Shown: in pieces, positions 1 to 6,777 of the stretch | How positions within the stretch are numbered: position 1 is the first letter of the stretch | How the letters are laid out: each line of letters starts with the position of its first letter | Origin: Pleurotus ostreatus/Saccharomyces cerevisiae fusant | Lineage: Eukaryota; Opisthokonta | Direction of reading: 5' to 3' | NCBI GenBank assembly: GCA_024196135.1 | Contig: JAMQCK010000494.1 | Location: 1 to 21,456, forward strand | DNA: 21,456 bases | The notes under the pieces: generated by a model | The model's database searches: none | Seen by the model: only the letters and a program-made list of their open reading frames with translations | Told to the model about the DNA's origin: nothing | Translations under genes and position numbers: made by a program

Positions 1-162
1 ACCCTAACCCTAACCCTAACCCTAACCCTAACCCTAACCCTAACCCTAACCCTAACCCTAACCCTAACCCTAACCCTAACCCTAACCCTAACCCTAACCC
101 TAACCCTAACCCTAACCCTAACCCTAACCCTAACCCTAACCCTAACCCTAACCCTAACCCTA
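1..162. repeat. Telomere, (CCCTAA)n, 27 units
   Basis: Uninterrupted CCCTAA hexamers fill the first 162 bases and then stop abruptly at CTATCTC. On the + strand this is the C-rich telomeric strand at the 5' end, the correct orientation for a true left chromosome end, so position 1 is at or near the physical terminus. TTAGGG-type repeats are usual in filamentous fungi, including Agaricomycetes. No variant units are visible inside the tract. Confidence 0.99.
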
Positions 163-440
163 TCTCTTCTCCCTCGCCTCTCCTCACACCCCTCACGTCT
201 CATCTCTCCATCTCTCCCCTCACCCTCTCTCTTCTCCCCATCACTCCCCTCTCGCCTCTCCACACACTCCACACTCCTGTCTTCTCTCTTCACCTCCCTC
301 CTGTACCCTCTCTCCTCACTTCGCCTCTCGCCCCTCTCCACACTCAACATTCCTCTCCTCTCTCTTCTCTCTTCTCTCTCCTCTTGCTTACCCTTCACTC
401 GCCTCTTACTGTCCCTGCACTCCCCACTCCTTTCACTTCA
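163..440. repeat. Telomere-adjacent CT-rich subtelomeric tract
   Basis: The + strand is strongly pyrimidine-biased, with many loosely repeated TCTC, CCTC, TCTTCT and CCACACTC words (for example CTCGCCTCTCC and variants recur). It has no long open frame and no exact repeat period. It looks like a degenerate subtelomeric spacer between the telomere and the first unique sequence. It may set up strand asymmetry or a chromatin boundary, but the sequence alone does not show a function. Confidence 0.75.
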
Positions 441-1587
441 ATTCACTCTGATACGGGCTTACAATCGTGCTCCTGCATCCATCTTTTACTGTCACTTGGA
501 TTGCCTTTCATCGCTCCGGGTTAGTTGCTGCTTGACATCGGACACCGGGTTAGACCAACTGCCCTCAACAACGTTGGTACTCACATTCACCATGAACCCG
601 ACCATTCGCTCTTGCCCGGCCTCCGCTATCTTGACGAACACGACTTTCTCAGAGTCACATATCATGTTCACAACAGCAATCTCGCAATACTCGTCTTGCG
701 CCTGGACATTATCCATCAAAGTCACACCAACCTGGCAGGGACAGCGGACTCTGGGACCCCAGCAAAGGCCTGACGGCACCTCGTGATGGTTCTTCGCCAA
801 TCAACACAGGACAGCATGCTAGGAGGATCGCATAACAACACCATTGCAGCAGCCAAACACGGTATGCTCTCCGAGTCGTTACTTCTGTATACTGACTGAT
901 GCTAGTATGCAGCGAACAGCCATCGCCTAGACCTCCTGAGGACATTCTTCCCTTCCTGCGGGCAGCAGATGTCTCTGCAAAGATCGGTCTACGAAGCAGC
1001 CTTCTCAGATACCAGCAAGAGACCAACATCGTTGCTGCCATGGCGAACCTTGAGATGTAAACTGTGCGGCCTAAATGTCTCCTCCATGCGGTGCTCTTGG
1101 ATGTCGGTGGGTCAAAGAAGCTATGGTAGTGCTTACAAGAGTTTGCAAAACGGTAAAGCACTTCGGGTCGAGGAGACATGTCAGGTCATTGCGCCCCAAA
1201 CGGCCCTTGCACGCTAAACATCGCCAAGGGCGTGCACAGCGTGGGGATGCAGGCTGGCTACTGGCCATGCATACTCGGTGAGCACCCTTCAGACCACCCT
1301 CGGTAGGCATGGAGGCGTACACGTCGCTGCGTCTGTCGTTGCCAGATGCTGAGCTGTGCTCCTGAGGGCGGCGTTAAGGCGTCCCCGCAGTGGCGGGGAA
1401 CAGAAACGTCACCTACTGTCGTCTTCGCGAGTACTCTAGCGTTTTGCAAACTGCTGTAAAGACCCTGGCATTCACTTGGGGCAGTGGGGGGATGCTGATC
1501 GCGTCGGGCCGGTCACGTGACCGAGGATTTGGCAATCGTGGGATTGGTCAGATCAGCTCGACTGCGGCTTGGCCAAGTACCACCATC
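441..1587. other. Subtelomeric region without a convincing gene
   Basis: Several overlapping short open frames occur on both strands, but none has a coherent exon structure or a recognisable domain. The only coding-like piece is on the minus strand at about 492-800. Positions 1390-1587 sit in front of the 1588 start codon and probably contain the promoter and 5' leader of that plus-strand gene. No RNA gene was seen. Confidence 0.5.
492..800 (-). CDS. Possible hypothetical ORF or gene remnant, 102 aa
   Basis: This open frame is unrecognised. The central part, roughly 590-715, reads like protein (DEYCEIAVVNMICDSEKVVF and on to GQERMVGFMVN). It is flanked by a possible acceptor (AATGTCCAG at about 716) and a possible donor (GTGAGTACC at about 588), so it may be a single exon of a decayed or unassembled gene. 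No start exon, domain or downstream exon could be joined to it. It could equally be chance. Confidence 0.22.
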   Translation of the reverse strand: MAKNHHEVPSGLCWGPRVRCPCQVGVTLMDNVQAQDEYCEIAVVNMICDSEKVVFVKIAEAGQERMVGFMVNVSTNVVEGSWSNPVSDVKQQLTRSDERQSK

Positions 1588-2726
1588 ATGTCTCAGCCTG
1601 CACTGTCCCTCACACAGGCAATCGAAGCTCTGGAAAACGAGCCGTGGACAGAGGAGGATGAGATGGCCCTTCGCGCGTTGGAAACTAGTCTCTACGCAGG
1701 AGAACCATCACCTGCTTTGCTGCAGTCATCCTCAGTGGCCATGACAACCAATGCTCAGGCAGCAGAGTTGCTGGACGGGGTGACCCAGGCGTTGTCGCAA
1801 GACACGGAATATGGAGACTCTCTGCCCTGGAGTAGCTCTGCGGAAGCCGCAGTTCAGAAGATTGAGCAAGACGATATCGGACGGTCAGACTACCTTACCC
1901 ATTCTGCCGGACATACTGATGATGCAGGTACGAGCGACTACTGTGGGTTGTCTCCCTCATGTGTACCACTGGCAGCTAACGATGTGGATTGGCAGTGCAT
2001 GCTACATCAAAGTCCGCCCCATCACCAAGTCAGCCCAACGAAGTGGTCGCAGCCGACCCTGTCACCCCGGTATCCCGCCCTAGGACGCTGAGTAAGGGAG
2101 ACTCACGCACTCCATGTACACCTCCCAGTCGTAATACTGCACTTGTAAGATGTTGCTCACATATGCACCAGCATTGACTGATGGAATTGCAGCTGAAGCA
2201 CAAGAACGCTGACGGCGGCTCGTGGGCGACTGCACCGGACAGTCCCCCTATCCGTCGCAGAGTGTCACGGCGACGGAGTCTCAACTACTTCGCGTTTCTT
2301 GACACCAGTGCGGTTCATTCCGGTGCTGAGACATCGTCTGGGGATGAGGATGGCAGTTCCTCCCACTCTGGGACTGCTCTCGAAGCATCGCATGCGGACA
2401 CGCAGGTCTCAGTAGAAGGTGCTCACCTCATGGGTTTGATGTCGCAGGTTGTCGGGAACAGACCAGTGGTCCACGCGCCTCCCGTTCCCCGTGGTCCGCT
2501 CGGTCCAGCGCAACTGCTGCGGATGAGCAGGAGGCAGTCCGAATCACCAATACAGACCTTTAGTTCTCAACTGAGATCGACAGACCAGGTTACCTACAGC
2601 ACGAGACCGCTGGACATGCCGGGGACATGTCCATCGATCAGCACTGATGGACACCAGAATGATCGTGACGTGACTGATGGACATGTCCTCAGGACATGTC
2701 CATCAGTCACGTCACGCTTGATGTGA
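1588..2726 (+). CDS. Unrecognised three-exon gene, 340 aa, possibly a truncated element protein
   Basis: Model: exons 1588-1927, 1996-2144 and 2193-2726. The introns (68 and 48 nt) have donors GTACGA and GTAAGA, branch-like GCTAAC and TTGACTGAT, and acceptors GGCAG and TGCAG. Phases agree and the coding length is 1,020 nt plus stop. The product begins MSQPALSLTQAIEALE, with an acidic, helix-prone N-terminus (ENEPWTEEDEMALRALE). It continues into a Ser/Thr/Pro-rich low-complexity middle, a basic patch (RRRVSRRRSLNYFAFLD, exon 3) and an acidic Ser-rich run (SSGDEDGSSSHSG). No domain, signal peptide or membrane segment is recognised. The last 20-30 codons read through palindromic repeat DNA, so the C-terminus may be a fortuitous end created by repeat insertion or rearrangement. 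It could be the N-terminal remnant of a larger mobile-element protein; its function is unknown. Confidence 0.55.
2664..2716. repeat. 53-bp palindrome (26-bp perfect arms, 1-nt centre)
   Basis: The left arm 2664-2689 is the exact reverse complement of 2691-2716, around a single C at 2690. The core word GATGGACATGTCC also occurs in partial form just upstream (GGACATGTCCATCGATC at about 2625-2641 and CACTGATGGACA at 2642-2653), giving a nested inverted-repeat cluster. It overlaps the last codons of the preceding gene and ends 8 bp before that gene's stop codon. Confidence 0.95.
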
Positions 2727-2885
2727 GAACGCTAAATGCCGGCGTACATTGGGCTGGAGCACGAGCCTACCGTTCCTTCCTTCCCAGCGTGCAGCTGCCA
2801 ACACTAGGGTTGTAGCTTTTGCCCATTGATGGCCTGTAACCGATGCACGTCGTGATGAAGCAGCCGCACAAAACCTTTCCCAGGA

Positions 2886-2933
2886 AGTGTGCGACCGGTG
2901 TGCGACCGCTGTGCGACCGTGTGCGACCGGGCA
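2886..2933. repeat. GTGTGCGACC short-period array, copy 1
   Basis: There are four near-identical GTGTGCGACCG(GT) words in a row, at a period of 10-12 bp, at the start of the first large subtelomeric unit. The same array appears again near 3240, so it belongs to the larger repeat. Its regular spacing, about one helical turn, would suit a protein-binding array, but no binding protein is known from the sequence. Confidence 0.8.
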
Positions 2934-3239
2934 AAATGTACATGTGAGAGGAGCTGCACTATCCTACGAGCCAAGGATGCAGAAGTACTGGGCTGCTATG
3001 ATATACTCGAAACCATTCCTAGAACACAGGCAAGCACTTGAAATATACTACCAGTAGATACTGACGACCCTAAGTCTGAGGGCGCGCGCGAGCCAAGAAC
3101 TGTTGATGGGATCAGCAAGCGTGTGCCCGGAATAGCACCAAGCGTCTGCCGGGAATGGAAGGTGTGATGAAAGCGTGTGACTGGAATCACAGGCGTGTGA
3201 CCGGAAACTACTGATGGGATTACAAAACGCTTCCCAGGA

Positions 3240-3303
3240 GGTGTGCGACCAGTGTGCGACCGGTGTGCGACCGGTGTGCGACCATGTGCGACCGTGTGCG
3301 ACC
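3240..3303. repeat. GTGTGCGACC short-period array, copy 2
   Basis: Six GTGTGCGACC-like words (linkers AGT, GGT, GGT, AT, GT) open the second large subtelomeric unit. Copy number differs from the first array (four against six), as expected from unequal exchange or replication slippage. Confidence 0.8.
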
Positions 3304-3660
3304 GGGCCAAATTGTTCATGTGGGGGGAGGAGTGGTCTCCTACCAAGCAGAGCATAAGTACTAAGCTGCTGTCATACACTGCAAGCTATTCCTAACACTC
3401 GAAATAGGCCACCAGCAAACACTCCCATTCCTAAGTCTGAGGCCGGGCGTGAGCCAAGCTACATTGATGGGATCAACAAGCGTGTGCCCGGAATAGCACC
3501 AAGCGTCCGCCGGGAATGGAAGGTGTGATGGAAGCGTGTGACGGGATCAGCGAGCGTGTGACGGGAATCACAGGTGTGTGACCGGAATCACAGGCGTGTG
3601 ACCGGAAACTACTGATGGGATCACAAAACGCTTCCCAGGACGTGGGTGACTGGGCCAAAA

Positions 3661-4039
3661 CTCATTTTTCCGTGGTCATTGAGCTGCATACAACATGGGA
3701 TGTGGTAATCCTAACTCTAATCACATTTGGCACTGCGTGTGTGCCCAAAACACACTAGAAATGAGAGGAAACTGAGCGGGCGAAGAGGCGCGGCATTTGC
3801 CGAAGCGTCTGATGGGAAGCGGTAACGTGTGGCCGGAAGCCGCTGACGTCTGATCGGATTCCGGTGAGACGCCTGGCACTTCCTCGCCCATTATCCCTAC
3901 CTTCCCGGCCTTTCTAACCCTAACGAACATGGGCGCTGGTAGGTTATCGATGTCTGCGCGTCGAATGGCGCCGGTTTCAGCGTGATCGGAGAAAATTGAT
4001 GGCATTGATCCAGGCGCGCGCTTGGAATTCGGCAGGGGG
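3661..4039. other. Junction between subtelomeric repeats and the broken helicase gene
   Basis: No gene is supported here. The minus-strand open frame 4074-3721 that crosses it contains none of the helicase lobe-2 motifs expected downstream of the helicase exon. A short internal telomere-like tract, CTAACCCTAAC, lies at 3914-3924, and a related TCCTAACTCTAAT at 3708-3720. These are consistent with an old healed or rearranged end close to where the helicase reading frame stops, but they are short enough to occur by chance. Confidence 0.5.
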
Positions 4040-6768
4040 TTAGCGCTCGCGTTTGCGCAGCTTATTGTCGGCAACTACATGTTTTATACGCCTAGCACCG
4101 GCGTCCACGTTGTCCAGCGGCGTCTCAATCGTGTACTTGATCTCGGGGCGGTCGGCGAGGGTGCGTATGATGAGCGGGTCGGAAAGGCCAAACTCTTCGA
4201 TGAAGTAGGGTATGGTGTCCGGGGTAGCGTTCGCAGTGAGGAGCACGAGCGGAGCCTCGACAGAGCGGATCTCGTAGATATCCCGCAGACGCTTACGGTA
4301 CTCCTGCGACGTAAGGATCATCTGCGCCTCGTCAATGACAATGCGCATGATTGGCATGCCTTGGCTACGCGCTTGTCGCAGGGCTTCAACCCATCCGTCG
4401 GCGCGACCGACATCGACGGAGAGGAGCACAACCTTAGTACCGGCAGGAATAGCCCCGTGCTTCCCATGCGTAAAGTCGCAGTACTTGATGTTGCCCACGT
4501 CCATGCGTCGCATCCAATCCTTCCTTAATGAACGAAGGGGGACCATGATGGCAGTCAACCCTTGTTCGACGAAGGAGGGGGCGAGCGCGATCACGGACTT
4601 GCCCGCGGATGTGCCCATAGCAACGATGATGTCGCGGTTGAGGCGGAGGAGCGCAATGATAGCGGCGCGCTGTTCGAGGGAGCGCCACACGGCATCAGGC
4701 TTCCCCAGATAGTCGCGGACGAGGTTTAACAAGTCGTCCTCGTGCAGGTCAGAGCCGCCAGGGTAGGGAGTGTCCGTCATGCATTCCAGACCATCCGGGG
4801 TATCGAATACTGGGAAAGAAGAGTCAGCACGGCGCGAACAATGGCCTTATGACGCATAGACGTACGTGGTACAGTCCCAAGAAGACGACGCGGGTGTGAT
4901 TCAAAATCAGTGGCCGACCGCAGTGCTAGTAGAAGTCCATCAAATGGATTGACTGGATACTCGTATCCCTCAGACGCGCCGTAAGGAATGCGAGACTTGA
5001 TAACAGGGCCTTCCCGTCCTGCAGCAGGCGTTGCCTTTGACTGCTGGCGGCCGGCGGATACATCGCCAGAAGGACCGGCCACAGAGGCAGCAGGGCGAGA
5101 GGGGCCGGCGGTGGGCTGCACCTTCCGCGACGCGCGAGCTTGCGGCGCGGCAGCGTGAGAGGGACCGGCGGCGGGCGGCGCCGCCCGCGACGCGGCAGCG
5201 CGAGAGGGACCAGCGGTGGGCTGCACCTTCCGCGATGCGCCGGCCTGCGGGGCGGCAGCGTGAGAGGGACCAGCGGCGGGCGGCGCCGTCCGCGACGCGC
5301 CAGCCTGCGGGGCGGCAGCGCGAGACGGGCCGGCAATGGCGTTCACAGTACGGGAAGACCCTCCCGTTTGGCCGCCTGCATTTCTGCGGTTGGAGGAACG
5401 CTTTGGTGGATGCGGACGCACGGGGGACGAGGGTAAAGGGACAGCAGCAGGGCGTCTCCTGCTAAGCGCAGCCATGTCAATCGCCGGTCGGCGCGCATTA
5501 AACGCATGAGACTCCACTGGCAGAGCGCGAGGCGGCGGAGGAGGCACCGACGCCTTGGTAGTCCCGGTGCGCCTTTCGCTACCGTACGGTACATCTGCAG
5601 CAGACACTATGAGAAGGAAACGGTGCAGCAAACAAGGATGTACTTACCATTGACAGAACCTGTGGCAATAAAGTAATTAGTCGTACAGGAGGTATATGTG
5701 AAGCGCTGAAGAACTGACGCATACTAGAATCAGAGTCTGCGCGACCGCGTGGGGCTAAGCCACAGCCATGAGCGTAAGGCCATATACAGCAAGTATCATG
5801 AAGGACGCACAATTGACACGCTTTGAACCCGCAGGCTCCACTATTCCCATGGAATTGGTCAGTCCGCAGGACATCACGGTGGATGGGGGGCGGACGCACC
5901 GAATTCGAAAGGGCTCGAAGGCGGGACATCAGACATAGGGGGAAAGAGAGGACGCTCGGCTGGATACAGTCAGTCGCGTCACGCAAAGCGAGGCCGCTAA
6001 TACTCACGAGCACGACGGATAGCCTTTCGCGACCGAGCAGGAAGTGACGCATACTCAGCGGCCTCCTTCTTTTTCTTTTCGGCCTCCTCTTCCAGGAGAG
6101 CTGGACGTCGAATCAGCGGAGCCATCCGGCCGCTCCAACGGCAAGACGGCGCACCTGTCAAAGAGGGTACTGGGGGAGTGAAGGATACATAGCGAGCCTC
6201 CCGTTGCCGATCTGCAAGAGACAGATAAGCAGCACGATGGGGCAGTAAGAACGAGCAAACAGACAGAAGAGCGCCCTCTCGGCGGCGAAGTCGTCCACAG
6301 GAAGATCGGCTAACTGTATCAGCGGAGAGGGCAGCTTAGTTCGGCGGGGAGCGTACCGAATGGCATATCGTGGCTAGTTACTTGGTCAGGAGCGTTTCCT
6401 GTACCTATCTCCGTCTCATCCACGTTTGTCATGTCGACGTCGTTGTCGATGTTGAAGCGTAGATCTGGCATGTGCTGGAAGGTGTTGCCAAAGGCGGGAA
6501 ACTTGCCCTTCGCGTACCGACGGCCTAGAGGCGTTCAGGTTAGCAAGACGCTACGTATAATCGGTGATATCCCGAGCTCACTGATGACGTCGGCCGGCAG
6601 GGGAGTCTCTGGTCGTGGTGGTGGGCTCTGCATAACTTGATCCTCTTCAGGCGCGCCATCGACGCGTGCGCCATGAGAGCCGAGTTCGTGCGTTGGCAGA
6701 GGAGGGGTTCGGGGTGGCTGGGGTGCGCCGAATCCTACCGGTGAAGGAGCTGTGAGCTGATCAGTCAT
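4040..6768 (-). CDS. RecQ-like telomere-linked helicase, N-lobe only, 737 aa, truncated
   Basis: Exons (-): 6768-6582, 6524-6382, 6313-6265, 6211-6008, 5959-5900, 5840-5811, 5754-5725, 5659-5648 (12-nt microexon), 5594-4866 and 4809-4040. All phases agree and the total is 2,214 nt including stop. The last junction (donor GTACGT at 4865, CTGAC branch, CCCAG) is the firmest. Residues 1-480 are disordered, Pro/Ala/Ser-rich, with a basic EEEAEKKKEAAEYA helix. The helicase lobe starts near 510: motif 0-like WRSLEQRAAI, Walker A GTSAGKS (548-554), DEAQ box (641-644) and TANAT motif III (673-677). A RPEIKY segment, where lobe 2 should begin, follows, and the protein stops 36 residues later. Motifs IV-VI, the zinc-binding region and HRDC are absent, so ATP-driven unwinding is unlikely. 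In intact family members, superfamily-2 3'-5' helicases, these genes sit at fungal chromosome ends. The start lies 9 nt after the recombinase stop. The 5' exons are less certain than the last two. Confidence 0.8.
5096..5340. repeat. GC-rich minisatellite coding an Ala/Pro/Ser linker in the helicase gene
   Basis: About four alternating ~60-bp units encode GPSRAAAPQAGASRTAPPAA and GPSHAAAPQAGASRKVQPTA types on the minus strand. The units differ by in-frame changes only, and the repeat length keeps the frame open. Antisense and shifted frames are also open because of the high GC content; they are shadows. Confidence 0.85.
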
Positions 6769-6777
6769 GCAAACGCG

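Larger units (their letters stand above)
2868..3660. repeat. Subtelomeric tandem repeat, two ~355-400 bp units plus a partial third
   Basis: The marker ACAAAAC..TTCCCAGGA recurs at about 2868, 3222 and 3623, giving periods of about 354 and 401 bp. Each full unit holds a GTGTGCGACC sub-array, then GGGC(C)AAA, an ATGTG(A/G)G(A/G)GGAG stretch, CCTAAGTCTGAGG, GTGTGCCCGGAATAGCACCA, and several copies of GCGTGTGACCGGAA. The second unit is longer because it has extra GTGTGACGGGA-type copies near 3535-3610. The third copy breaks off near 3660. Short open frames here follow the repeat and are not genes. Confidence 0.85.

Noticed and set aside
709..1179. 156-aa minus-strand open frame near the telomere
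   Set aside because: Composition is Cys/Arg/Trp-rich and not protein-like; no motif and no consistent splice context.
2868..3660. CRISPR-like array suggested by regular GTGTGCGACC repeats
   Set aside because: The units are adjacent without unique spacers and the genome is eukaryotic; it is a subtelomeric tandem repeat.
4022..4528. 168-aa plus-strand open frame
   Set aside because: Antisense to the helicase lobe that contains the Walker A and DEAQ motifs.
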